Part shown: in pieces, positions 36,665 to 45,264 of the stretch
Numbering within the stretch: position 1 is the stretch's first letter
How the letters are laid out: every line of letters starts with the position of its first letter
Assembly (NCBI RefSeq): GCF_024623325.1
Contig: NZ_JANJZD010000001.1
Coordinates: 1 to 64,000, forward strand
Direction: 5' to 3'
DNA length: 64,000 nt
DNA from: Acetatifactor muris
GTDB lineage: Bacteria; Bacillota; Clostridia; Lachnospirales; Lachnospiraceae
Notes under the pieces: model-generated
Seen by the model: only the letters and a program-made list of their open reading frames with translations
Database searches by the model: none
Told to the model about the DNA's origin: nothing
Program-made: the position numbers and the translations under genes

Positions 36665-36973
36665 GAACTTTAAACAGCGGAAGCGGTGCAGAACCCTGAT
36701 ACAATTGCGGCTGCTTACATGCAGACGGAAATGTATCACAGGAGCCGGGTGCTGAACGGCTTCCGCGGAACTTTAAACAGCGGAAGCGGTGCAGAACCCT
36801 GATACAATTGCGGCTGCTTACATGCAGACGGAAATGTATCACAGGAGCCGGGTACTGAACGGCTTCCGCGGAACTTTAAACAGCGGAAGCGGTGCAGAAC
36901 CCTGATACAATTGCGGCTGCTTACATGCAGACGGAAATGTATCACAGGAGCCGGGTGCTGAACGGCTTCCGCG
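36665..36973 (+). repeat. 103-bp sequence in three tandem copies between rhaB and rhaA
   Basis: Copies start at 36665, 36768 and 36871, each exactly 103 bp, beginning immediately after the rhaB stop codon; 9 bases of a fourth copy follow at 36974. Only one base was seen to differ (GGTGCTGAAC in copies 1 and 3, GGTACTGAAC in copy 2). Each copy folds: GCGGAAGC with GCTTCCGC outside, TGATACA with TGTATCA inside, and CTGC/GCAG at the tip. It is therefore a structured spacer, not coding DNA. Confidence 0.9.
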
Positions 36974-36997
36974 GAACTTTAATAAGGAGAGAAAGAA

Positions 36998-38257
36998 ATG
37001 ATAGGTAAGGAGAGATTTGAGTCTGCAAAAGAGATTTATGCATCCTATGGCGTGGACGTGGAAGCAGCCATGGAAAACTGTATGAAAGCGCCGGTAGCCC
37101 TTCACTGCTGGCAGGGGGATGACGTCATCGGTTTTGACCACGACGGTCCGCTGACCGGAGGAATTCAGACCACAGGCGACTATCCCGGAAAGGCGAAGAC
37201 ACCGGAACAGCTGATGCAGGATATGGACAAGGCCATCAGTCTGATGCCCGGAAAAAAGAAGCTGAATCTGCATGCCAGCTATGCGGTTTTTGAGCCCGGA
37301 GAGTTTGCGGACAGAGACAAAATCGAGCCGAAGCATTTTCGTAAGTGGGTAGAGTTCGCAAAGGAGAGAAATATGGGCATCGATTTCAATCCCACCTTTT
37401 TCTCCCATGACAAAATTAAGGATGGTCTGACACTGAGCAGTCCCGATGAGGAGACCAGGAAATTCTGGATTGAGCACGGGAAGGCGTGTGTTCGGATTTC
37501 TCAGTACTTTGCAGAGGAGACAGGAGTGCCCTGCGTCATGAATATCTGGACCGGCGACGGATTCAAGGATGTTCCGGCCGACCGCATGGGTCCCAGGATG
37601 CGTTATAAGGATTCTATCGAGCAGATTTTGTCCGAGCCTTATGACAGAGATAAGGTAAAACCCTGTGTGGAGTCGAAAGTATTTGGCATTGGAGTGGAGG
37701 CATACACTGCGGGAAGCGCGGAATTCACTTTAAGCTTTGCCGCCACCCACGAAGGCTGCCTGCCTCTCATGGACAACGGCCACTACCATCCTACCGAAGT
37801 GGTGTCAGATAAGATTCCGGCCCTGCTTTGCTTTTTCCCGGAAATCGCGCTGCATATTACCAGACCCATCCGCTGGGACAGCGATCATGTGGTGCTTTTC
37901 GATGACGAGACAAAGGAAATTGCAAAAGAGATTGTCAGATGTGACGGTCTGAACCGTGTATACATGGCGCTGGATTATTTTGATGCCAGCATCAATCGTG
38001 TGTCCGCCTGGGCCATGGGCTTCCGCAGCTGGCAGAAAGCCCTGCTTTCCGCAATGTGCATGCCCCATGCCCAGCTGAAAAAGCTTCAGGATGAGAGCAG
38101 GATGACGGAGCTGATGGTAGAGCAGGAGGCGGTGAAGACATTGCCCTTCGGGGATATCTGGAATGAGTACTGCCGTCGTTGCGGCGTGGTTTCAGATAAA
38201 GAGTTCTATGGTGAAATCAGAAAGTATGAGGAGGAAGTTCAGCTGAAGAGAGGATAG
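36998..38257 (+). CDS. rhaA: L-rhamnose isomerase
   Basis: The 419-residue TIM-barrel enzyme interconverts L-rhamnose and L-rhamnulose, the first catabolic step. Recognised segments include APVALHCWQGDDVIGF, GIDFNPTFFSH, the metal-site region MDNGHYHPTEVVSDK and CMPHAQLKKLQDE. AAGGAGAGAAAGAA precedes ATG 36998. It follows the triple repeat and is followed by a terminator, so the visible operon is rhaB-(repeat)-rhaA. Confidence 0.96.
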   Translation: MIGKERFESAKEIYASYGVDVEAAMENCMKAPVALHCWQGDDVIGFDHDGPLTGGIQTTGDYPGKAKTPEQLMQDMDKAISLMPGKKKLNLHASYAVFEPGEFADRDKIEPKHFRKWVEFAKERNMGIDFNPTFFSHDKIKDGLTLSSPDEETRKFWIEHGKACVRISQYFAEETGVPCVMNIWTGDGFKDVPADRMGPRMRYKDSIEQILSEPYDRDKVKPCVESKVFGIGVEAYTAGSAEFTLSFAATHEGCLPLMDNGHYHPTEVVSDKIPALLCFFPEIALHITRPIRWDSDHVVLFDDETKEIAKEIVRCDGLNRVYMALDYFDASINRVSAWAMGFRSWQKALLSAMCMPHAQLKKLQDESRMTELMVEQEAVKTLPFGDIWNEYCRRCGVVSDKEFYGEIRKYEEEVQLKRG

Positions 38258-38282
38258 GAGCTGACAGGCAGATAAAAAGGCG

Positions 38283-38319
38283 GCGCTGTATTGCGGAAGG
38301 CAGTACGGCGCTTCTTTTT
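38283..38319 (+). terminator. Terminator after rhaA
   Basis: 12-bp stem with two G-U pairs (38283-38294 with 38300-38311), 5-base loop, followed by TTCTTTTTG; the left flank is A-rich. Confidence 0.8.
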
Positions 38320-38400
38320 GCACAGAACGGTTGGCGGAAATGTACTGCAGAGGTGCCTCCGGGCTGTGGGACAGGGCACGGCAGGGGAGGAAGCACCGTG

Positions 38401-39087
38401 TCAGAACAGGATCAGCTGTTCCGGGAAACCAGTCTCTTCTGTCAGCGCCAGAGCAGCGTTTACCTCTCCGATATGTTCTCTGCCATGGCTGTCACTGGAG
38501 AGAACCACGGGGCAGGAGAGAGTTTCACAGGTACGAAGCATGCGGATGGAATTTTCCCGGCAGTCTCTGCGGTAACTGTCGGGCAGCAGAGATACATTGT
38601 TCAGCTCCGGAACCACACCGCAGGAAAGCGCGCCTTCCAGCAGTTCCCGATAATCCACCGGAAACCGGGAATCATCGCAGTGACCGATAATTTTAACTTT
38701 GGGATGACGCATGGCGCGGAGATAGGCCTTTGTATTTTCAGCGGCGGAACCGGAGGTATAGACCGGACGGTGCATACTGATGATGCAGTAATCCAGGGTC
38801 TGAAGAATTTCGTCCGGAATGTCCAGACGGCCGTCTATATCCAGAATATTGGCTTCGGCGCCGTATCTGACAGTGACGCCGAAACGGACAGGTTCTCCCA
38901 GAGACAGTCCGCGAAAGTAAGACAGTCCGGCGCTTCCCGGGCTGGCCGGTCCGTGGTCGCTGATACCGAGCACTTCCATCTGCCGTCTGGCGGCTTCCTT
39001 TGCCAGATCCAGGATTCTGTCTCCTGTCCCATGCCCGCTGGCACAGGTGTGCGTGTGCAGGTCGGTTTTGTTATAAGTTAGCTTCAT
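38401..39087 (-). CDS. PHP domain phosphoesterase
   Basis: The 228-residue protein is a YcdX-type PHP enzyme: DLHTHTCASGHG at the N-terminus, ISDHGPASPG, IISMHRPVY, GHCDDSR and SSDSHGREH supply the His/Asp ligands of a trinuclear metal site. Members are phosphatases or phosphodiesterases of small metabolites. It is alone on the minus strand, convergent with rhaA. Confidence 0.9.
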   Translation of the reverse strand: MKLTYNKTDLHTHTCASGHGTGDRILDLAKEAARRQMEVLGISDHGPASPGSAGLSYFRGLSLGEPVRFGVTVRYGAEANILDIDGRLDIPDEILQTLDYCIISMHRPVYTSGSAAENTKAYLRAMRHPKVKIIGHCDDSRFPVDYRELLEGALSCGVVPELNNVSLLPDSYRRDCRENSIRMLRTCETLSCPVVLSSDSHGREHIGEVNAALALTEETGFPEQLILF

Positions 39088-39229
39088 TATATTTCCACCA
39101 TTACAAGCTTGTTGTTCTTTGAATGTATAAATTTCTTTGATAAGAACGCTATTTTATCCATTTTGTATATATCGTGACAAAATTCATGACAAGTTTTGGT
39201 TATGACAGGATAGAATCCTGCTGGTTTCC

Positions 39230-39775
39230 CTATAAAAGCAGGGGAGCGATATTAATTTTCAAGTCTTTATAGATACATGAGTAAATGGCATCATCAAAAT
39301 CGTATTGGTTTGATTGTTCATCTTTTTCCAGATCATAGACCATGACAGATTTTTTGTATGGATTTACAATCCAATATTCACGCACTCCCGCAGAACGGTA
39401 TTTGAAAAGTTTTATACCGTAGTCGATGCGGCTTGTGCTGGGGGAAACAATCTCAATTATCCAGTCAGGAGCCCCGTTGCAGCCCTTGTCATTCAATTTG
39501 CCTTTGTCGCATATGACGCTGATATCCGGCTCCACATAGTTCAGGTCATCTTCATTCAAAAATACCGCAAAGGGAGCAGGATAGACTTCGCAGGTGCCCT
39601 GCCTTGTGTCAATGTAGTTTCCGATAATTTTGGTAAATTGCGAAATCAATTTCTGGTGAATTCTGATTGGCGGCGCCATCATATATAGCCGACCGTCAAT
39701 CAGTTCTGCCCTCTGGCCCTCCGGCAGGGCATAGATATCATCTATTGTATAACTTTTTTGTTGTACTAATGCCAT
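39230..39775 (-). CDS. Uma2 family (DUF820) endonuclease-like protein
   Basis: The 181-residue protein has the restriction-endonuclease-like core of Uma2 proteins: GQRAELIDGRLYMMAPP, the PD site EPDISVI and the ExK-like IIEIVSPSTSRIDYGIKLFKYRSAGVREYWI (read here in short parts only). Such proteins occur in many copies in cyanobacteria and scattered in Clostridia; the function is unknown. The Asp and Glu of the PD-(D/E)xK site are kept. Confidence 0.85.
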   Translation of the reverse strand: MALVQQKSYTIDDIYALPEGQRAELIDGRLYMMAPPIRIHQKLISQFTKIIGNYIDTRQGTCEVYPAPFAVFLNEDDLNYVEPDISVICDKGKLNDKGCNGAPDWIIEIVSPSTSRIDYGIKLFKYRSAGVREYWIVNPYKKSVMVYDLEKDEQSNQYDFDDAIYSCIYKDLKINIAPLLL

Positions 39776-40030
39776 GGGTGATTCCTCGCTTTCCGTCTGA
39801 TTCTATTAAAGTGCCGAAGCGGTTTAAGCAGTTAAAGGATATTTCATTTGTTAACATCCCTCATTCTAAAGTGTTTTTCGTTTTTGCATGATTCATTATA
39901 ACAGACCCGGACATGAAAATAAAAGAGATATTACGATCTTTTCACTAAAAATTTCTAAAGGCCAATATCCGTTTTTCTTAGTGCATTTAATAAGCTTTTG
40001 TATAAAGTACGCAAGGGGAGAAATAGAGCA

Positions 40031-40062
40031 CAAAAAAGGCCGCAAACCTTTGATTTGCAGCC
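40031..40062 (-). terminator. Terminator of tRNA-Val
   Basis: On the minus strand GGCTGCAAA/TTTGCGGCC (40038-40046 with 40054-40062, one G-U) is followed by TTTTTT. It lies 12 bases after the tRNA. Confidence 0.8.
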
Positions 40063-40073
40063 ATTGTAATAAA

Positions 40074-40147
40074 TGGAAGCAAAGGGGCTCGAACCCTTGG
40101 CCTCCCGCTAGTCAGGCGAGCGCTCATCCCAGCTGAGCTATGCTTCC
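40074..40147 (-). tRNA. tRNA-Val (anticodon GAC)
   Basis: Acceptor GGAAGCA/TGCTTCC, D-arm GCTC/GAGC, anticodon loop CTGACTA between CTCGC and GCGGG (with T-G pair), T-arm AAGGGTTCGAGCCCCTT, discriminator A. An extended -10 TGATATAAT sits upstream (TATAAT at 40158-40163, minus). Confidence 0.93.
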
Positions 40148-40479
40148 AAACAAAGACATTATATCACAGACTGCGTGAAATGGGAAGAAAAATTTTGAGA
40201 AATATCAACCGTAGAACTTTCAACTATGAGTTCGAGAAAGTGGCGAGGAAAAAGATTCTCAAAAGCTGTAGTTTTTGAGAAAACAAAATGCATTCAAAAG
40301 TCTAGTTTATCTTATAACATATTTATCAAAAAATCAAGTGTTATCCATTTTCTTTTTTAGTAGTATTTCCCATTCTTTCCTTTATGAAAAAAATTCCCGA
40401 AAACTACACATTTTAAGAATTTTACCACAAAAGTCAGAAATCAGGTTACAACCGCAATTTTGGATAAAAGGGAGCAGAA
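40148..40479. other. AT-rich gene-free flank of TnpB-like gene
   Basis: No gene is supported. It holds the tRNA-Val promoter on the minus strand, several runs of T and A, and should contain the left flank or promoter of the TnpB-like gene. No terminal inverted repeat or tnpA was found. Confidence 0.5.
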
Positions 40480-41856
40480 ATGCCGCCAGATACGGTATGC
40501 AGAACAGTACGCCAATACAATAAGGACGCAATCCCGGCAGAGGACATGAAGAAGCTGCTGGAGATTGCGGAGGATTACAATAAGGTGAAAAAGTACGTTT
40601 ACCAGCGCTTTGGCGGGATTGGCAGTCTGTGGAAGCTTTATCCGGGATATACTGTCCAGAATGAAATGACGGGAAGCGGGCTGCGGGCGGAGCTGGGACT
40701 GCCGTCGGTGTATTTTTATCTGGCTGTCTTTGATGCGCTGGGAGACATCAAGGGCCAGTGGACACGAACGAAGTCAAAGCTTTTGAAGCTCATCGGTCAA
40801 AATGAGAATCTGACAGAGGAAGAAAAGCATTATCTCCGTTTTCTCCTGAAAGTCAACAATGCCTTTACGGCGGTTCTGAGTCAACAGCCGATAAAGGAGT
40901 TGGAACTGCCGCGGGAAATCCAAAAGAAATACGAGAATCTGGCGGCACAGGCAGATACGGAAAAACTGCATCGTTACCTGTGCAGACAGGTAAGAAAGTA
41001 TCACACTTTACCATCTCATTCTTTTTCTACAGAAGAAAGGAAGAAAGCAGGAGAGCAGAATCGTTCGGCCATTGGGTTTTCCATAGCCGAGAGAGCCTAC
41101 CGCTATGGTGACAATGGCCGGGAGAAGGGAATTTACATTTCCACGAAAGAAAAGCGAAAGCGGATTTTTGTACCTCTCACGGACAGCAACCAGTACAATA
41201 ACCAATTGTATATTCAGCTTTTTCCGGGGGAAAAGCGTCTGGAAATCAGGGCGGCGATTCATGTGACCGCCAGGTTTCACTGGGATTATACAAATCAGGT
41301 GGGGCTGGCATTTGGAATGTTTACTATGCTGACTACTCAGGAAGGGCATTGCTACGGCGAAGAGCTGGGAAAGCTTCAGACGACATATGCGGACTGGATG
41401 CGGAAGCAGACTCAAAGCTATAACCGCAATCGTCAGGACAATCCCGGACGCAAAAAATACCAGGCGCAGAAGAAACGCCTGGAAGAGCAAATGCACGGGT
41501 ATATCAACCATGAGCTGAATCGCCTGCTGCAGACGGAGAAACCGAAAGTCATCTACCTGGTTAAAATGCCAAAGCCCCAGGCTGGCGGCATTAACCGGAA
41601 AATTAATCATTCCGTTGCCATGTGGCACCGGGGCTACATCAGGAAACGTCTGGAGCAGAAGTGCAGAGAACAGTCTGTGGAGATTGTGGAAGTACTGGGG
41701 AAAGACATCAGCAATGAATGCAGCCGCTGCGGGGCATTGGGCAGCAGAGCGACAGGAACATTCACCTGCAGGGCCTGTGGGCACAGCGCGGAGGAGAAGA
41801 CCAACACCGCGGGAAATGTGCTGAAGCGGGGGCTTGCGGGGAAGATTGTGAACTGA
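40480..41856 (+). CDS. TnpB-family protein with replaced RuvC catalytic residues
   Basis: The 458-residue protein has the TnpB/Cas12-ancestor layout: a helical N-terminal lobe, a wedge/OB-like part (about 195-265), RuvC segments and a zinc ribbon (C414, C417, C430, C433, all intact). The three nuclease positions look lost: RuvC-I GIDxG reads GLAFG (Ala277 for Asp), RuvC-II xxxEDL reads VIYLVKM (Val361 for Glu) and RuvC-III DADxNAA reads EEKTNTA (Lys440 for Asp). The frame is nevertheless intact and has GGGAG 6-7 bases upstream. Known nuclease-dead TnpB relatives (TldR) act as RNA-guided transcription repressors; a similar role is inferred. No tnpA is adjacent, and a folded non-coding region follows. 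Confidence 0.8.
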   Translation: MPPDTVCRTVRQYNKDAIPAEDMKKLLEIAEDYNKVKKYVYQRFGGIGSLWKLYPGYTVQNEMTGSGLRAELGLPSVYFYLAVFDALGDIKGQWTRTKSKLLKLIGQNENLTEEEKHYLRFLLKVNNAFTAVLSQQPIKELELPREIQKKYENLAAQADTEKLHRYLCRQVRKYHTLPSHSFSTEERKKAGEQNRSAIGFSIAERAYRYGDNGREKGIYISTKEKRKRIFVPLTDSNQYNNQLYIQLFPGEKRLEIRAAIHVTARFHWDYTNQVGLAFGMFTMLTTQEGHCYGEELGKLQTTYADWMRKQTQSYNRNRQDNPGRKKYQAQKKRLEEQMHGYINHELNRLLQTEKPKVIYLVKMPKPQAGGINRKINHSVAMWHRGYIRKRLEQKCREQSVEIVEVLGKDISNECSRCGALGSRATGTFTCRACGHSAEEKTNTAGNVLKRGLAGKIVN

Positions 41857-41868
41857 AGAGGACAAACA

Positions 41869-41970
41869 AGGAACTGTCCAGAAATAACTTGTGCAAATCC
41901 ATGCAGGTTTTGGGTATATTTTTCGGGTATAAAGGAATTATGTCGCACAAGTTATTTCGGGATAGTTCCT
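41869..41970. repeat. Palindromic element, 26-bp inverted repeats
   Basis: 41869-41894 is complementary to 41945-41970 over 26 positions with one mismatch and one G-U, separated by 50 bp. Outer part AGGAACT/AGTTCCT, inner part GAAATAACTTGTGC/GCACAAGTTATTTC. This is the size and form of a MITE or terminator-like palindrome inserted 12 bp after the TnpB-like gene. No terminal target duplication could be defined. Confidence 0.7.
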
Positions 41971-41974
41971 GAGA

Positions 41975-42225
41975 ATGGCGATTCAGATAAGTTCCGATGA
42001 GAATCGGGATTTTACCGGGGGTGAAAGCCCGGACTGGAAGCGCGTTCATTCATGATAGAAAAGCGTTGAACCGGAAGGGGAAACGATACGGCATTAGAAG
42101 ACAATCTTAAGATTGTGTATTGGGTATGCCATGACCCCGGGAACATGGAAGACATGAGGTACCGGGGAGCGAAGCGGTGGAAGCATCAAATGTCGGAAAC
42201 CGCAGCATCAGGAGATACTTTGGAA
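41975..42225 (+). ncRNA. Candidate guide-RNA-like structured RNA downstream of TnpB-like gene
   Basis: No coding frame is supported. Consecutive stems can be drawn: CCGAT/ATCGG (near 41996-42010), CCGGG/CCCGG around a GTGAAAG loop, a nested long arm in which GGGG, GGCAT and ACAATCTT pair with AAGATTGT, ATGCC and CCCC (about 42076-42140), and GCGGT/ACCGC (about 42175-42203). TnpB omega-RNAs lie in this position, overlapping or following the tnpB 3' end. The exact ends and the guide segment cannot be defined by eye. Confidence 0.45.
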
Positions 42226-42230
42226 GAATT

Positions 42231-42702
42231 TTTGGGAAATGATGAATTTTTAAAAGATTTTTCTAAAAAAGCAAGGGTGTTCACTTGATGTCCAATGTGC
42301 CTTATTTAATAAAATCAGAAGCTATCCATGAACAGTCCATGGATTTGGAGAATACTCCTTCGATTTCGGAATGAATTGAATCTACAAATGAATTCGATTT
42401 CAGGACTTCATTTCATTGATTCCGTTGAGTTGATAGTACTTGACAATGAGACGAAAGAGCATAGGTGAGAAGACAGCAGTGCATATTCTGAATATCTGAG
42501 GATATGTGACAGTTTGGATCAATTATGAAATGATGACATGGCTATGTACACTATACCATCGAATTCAAGCGAAGTATTGGTGGTCAGGAAATACACAGAA
42601 AATAAGGTTTGGCGACTGCGTTTGCAGACCGATTGCAGACTTGAAAAAGCGGGTACTTCTCACAATAAATTTCCATACAAAGCGGAAGGAATGCAGGATA
42701 AC
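42231..42702. other. Gene-free lead-in to the polysaccharide locus
   Basis: AT-rich sequence with ATCCATG/CATGGAT and a 10-bp imperfect inverted repeat CGGAATgAAT/ATTgATTCCG. TTGACA at about 42442 has no acceptable -10. The frame that joins this stretch to the first polysaccharide gene (from 42538) lacks a ribosome site. It should hold the promoter of the locus, but none is clear. Confidence 0.4.
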
Positions 42703-45264
42703 ATGAGAAAGCTCCATAAAAAGCAGGCGGAAGATTTCCTGGAACTGCTTGAGCAGGCACACAGTGAAATCAAAAAAGAAATTGAAAAAAAGAATATTCC
42801 GACCGTTTTGAGCCTGCTGGCAGACTGCCAGGAAGGAGCCATGTCTCTGGGGGAGTTGATTGAGAAGACGGAAGGAGAAGATACCCCTGCCATCCCTTTG
42901 CTGGAGAGATACTGCGAAGAACTTTTCCAGATTCACGAAGAGCTTACACAGGGAAATCCCATGGGGGCGAACAAAGTTTACAAGATTCTCCGCCAGTGGG
43001 CTCTGAAGATAAAGAGCAGCATAAAAAATGAGATTCAGACGCGGCTGGAAGTGGTGTTTCTTCCATATAAGGCATCCATGTGGGATTCGCTGGAGAGTGT
43101 CTGGAAGGCGGCGGATGCGGATCCGAACTGTGATGCCTATGTGATTCCCATCCCTTATTATGACAAGAAACCGGATGGGAGCTTTGGGGAGATGCACAAT
43201 GAATTTTCACAGTATTCCTCCAATATCCCTCTGCTCTGGTACGAGGATTACGATTTTGAAAAACGCAGGCCGGATATGATTTATATCCACAATCCCTATG
43301 ACGAATGCAACTATGTAACCAGTGTGCATCCTTTTTTCTATTCTAAGAATTTGAAAAAATTTACGGAGAAGCTGGTGTACATTCCGTATTTCATTTTAGG
43401 AGAAATCGACCCGGAGAATCCCCAGGAGCTGGAGGGGGTAGAGAAATTCTGCCAGGTTCCGGGAGTGCTGTATGCGGATAAGGTGATTGTGCAGTCGGAG
43501 GCCATGCGCCAGGCATACATAAAGATCATGACGAAGTTCATGGATGGCCAGAAGGGGTATGAGCAGCCATACTGGGAAGAAAAGATCCTGGGGCTGGGTT
43601 CCCCGAAGGTGGATAAGGTCTTAAGTACCAGGAAGGAGGACCTGGTGATTCCGGAGGAGTGGATGAAGGTTATCCGGAAGCCGGATGGGAGCTGGAAGAA
43701 GATTATTTTCTATAATACCACTGTGACGGCGCTGCTGCAGCACCGAGATAAAATGCTTATAAAGATACAGGATACACTAAGAGTATTTTATGAAAATAGA
43801 GATGAAGTAACATTATTTTGGAGACCACATCCATTGATTTGTGCAACGATTGAAGCAATGTGCCCTGAAATTAATATCAAATATAAAAAGATTGTTAAAG
43901 AGTATAAAAGGGCGGGATGGGGAATATATGATGAAAGTGCGGACATGGACCGTGCTGTAGTATTATCTGACGCCTACTATGGAGATAGGAGCAGTGTACT
44001 GAACTTGTATGAAAAGACGGGAAAACCTACCATGATGCAAGATGTGAATTCGCTGCCGGAGAATAACTTTTCGCTGGCAATGGATGATATTGTGGAGTAT
44101 CAAGGTAGATGGTGGTTTTTCTCTGTAAAAGATCATGGAATATACAGAATGGATAAAGAGAACTTTTATGCAGAGTTAGTGGCAAGAATTCCGCGAGATG
44201 AAACGATAGAAAATTATGGGCCACAGTATAGAAAAATATTTATTTATGAAGCGAAAATATTTATATTACCCTGGGTGCCGGTGAAGATAGCTGTTTATGA
44301 TATTATAAGTGGTGAGATTCATTACATTGATTATGAAAGAGAAACTGTAAACAGGCGAATGGTATTTGGGGATGGAATTATACGGGGAAATAAACTATAT
44401 GTGATGCCATGTGTATATAAAAATATACTATGTATTGATATGGATTCTGAGGATATCATGTATATCCGTTTAGATGAAATTTTACATGAGGATCAATCAA
44501 AGCATCAATATGCATGGGGAAGTATTTTTGTAGATAAGGATTCAGTTTATATGGCATCATTGAAGAGTGAGAAAATTATTGAATTGGAATTGCGATCTAA
44601 CAAAGTAAATGTTTACAGAAATAAATTGCTGACAGGTGGAATTTCAGGTGTATGTGGAGATGAGAATAATGTCTGGCTCGTACCGCAGAAAGCAGATAAA
44701 ATTCTTCATTGGGACAGAAAACGTAAAAAAGTTGAATTTATAGATAAATTTCCGATGCAATATCAGACTGGTGACTTTAGTTTTTATAAAATTGTATCAT
44801 TTGAAAAATATCTTCTTTTGTTGCCACGTGATGCAAATATGTTGCTTATACTTGATAAGACAACGAATGTAATTAGTAATCTGGAATTTGAGGAGGTAGT
44901 ATATGACAGTGAAAACTATTATGACAAGTATTTTAGATATATGAATGCCTGGGAAAATAATGGTGAAATATATGTGATAAACACAAGGAGAGGGATTGTT
45001 TATTGTAGTAATTTTGCAAAGGGAAAAAAGACACATGTAAAAAGACACATAAAGATATCAGATGAGTATAGTGAAAAGTGTGAAAAACAGGAATATGAAA
45101 ATCGCTATGATTATATTTTTAACTATATTAAGACGTTAAAAGGTGCAAAAATAGAACCAATTAAGCATCAAAATAAAGGGAATGAAATCTGGAAAGGTTT
45201 AAAAAGTATATATGATACAAAAAGAAAGAGTAATAATATGGGGAATTGGCCAGACGTATTATGA
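42703..45264 (+). CDS. TagF-like transferase fused to a beta-propeller
   Basis: The 853-residue protein has a helical N-terminus (1-105), a region like the CDP-glycerol glycerophosphotransferase (TagF) fold (about 105-470, with LEVVFLPYKASMWDSLESV, the donor-site segment WRPHPL and SDAYYGDRSSV near 422), and about seven C-terminal repeats of 40-45 residues forming a likely beta-propeller (about 480-850). TagF-type enzymes polymerise polyol phosphate in the cytosol. ATG 42703 is taken as start since relatives begin MRKL-HKKQ-like; AGG is 5 bases upstream. Base composition and codon use change sharply near 43745 (residue about 347): GC-rich before, AT-rich after. Confidence 0.75.
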   Translation: MRKLHKKQAEDFLELLEQAHSEIKKEIEKKNIPTVLSLLADCQEGAMSLGELIEKTEGEDTPAIPLLERYCEELFQIHEELTQGNPMGANKVYKILRQWALKIKSSIKNEIQTRLEVVFLPYKASMWDSLESVWKAADADPNCDAYVIPIPYYDKKPDGSFGEMHNEFSQYSSNIPLLWYEDYDFEKRRPDMIYIHNPYDECNYVTSVHPFFYSKNLKKFTEKLVYIPYFILGEIDPENPQELEGVEKFCQVPGVLYADKVIVQSEAMRQAYIKIMTKFMDGQKGYEQPYWEEKILGLGSPKVDKVLSTRKEDLVIPEEWMKVIRKPDGSWKKIIFYNTTVTALLQHRDKMLIKIQDTLRVFYENRDEVTLFWRPHPLICATIEAMCPEINIKYKKIVKEYKRAGWGIYDESADMDRAVVLSDAYYGDRSSVLNLYEKTGKPTMMQDVNSLPENNFSLAMDDIVEYQGRWWFFSVKDHGIYRMDKENFYAELVARIPRDETIENYGPQYRKIFIYEAKIFILPWVPVKIAVYDIISGEIHYIDYERETVNRRMVFGDGIIRGNKLYVMPCVYKNILCIDMDSEDIMYIRLDEILHEDQSKHQYAWGSIFVDKDSVYMASLKSEKIIELELRSNKVNVYRNKLLTGGISGVCGDENNVWLVPQKADKILHWDRKRKKVEFIDKFPMQYQTGDFSFYKIVSFEKYLLLLPRDANMLLILDKTTNVISNLEFEEVVYDSENYYDKYFRYMNAWENNGEIYVINTRRGIVYCSNFAKGKKTHVKRHIKISDEYSEKCEKQEYENRYDYIFNYIKTLKGAKIEPIKHQNKGNEIWKGLKSIYDTKRKSNNMGNWPDVL

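Noticed and set aside
36648..36945. Overlapping repeat-containing small frames in the rhaB-rhaA gap
   Set aside because: They are the antisense reading of the 103-bp repeats; no ribosome site, and the unit is better explained as a folded spacer.
36665..36973. CRISPR-like array
   Set aside because: The repeats are 103 bp, directly adjoining and have no spacers; no cas genes are near.
39888..40136. 82-codon plus-strand frame over tRNA-Val
   Set aside because: Its C-terminal part is the false translation of the tRNA complement; no ribosome site.
40480..42225. Complete IS200/IS605 transposon
   Set aside because: No tnpA, no recognisable end hairpins, and the RuvC site is lost; treated as a domesticated TnpB-like gene instead.
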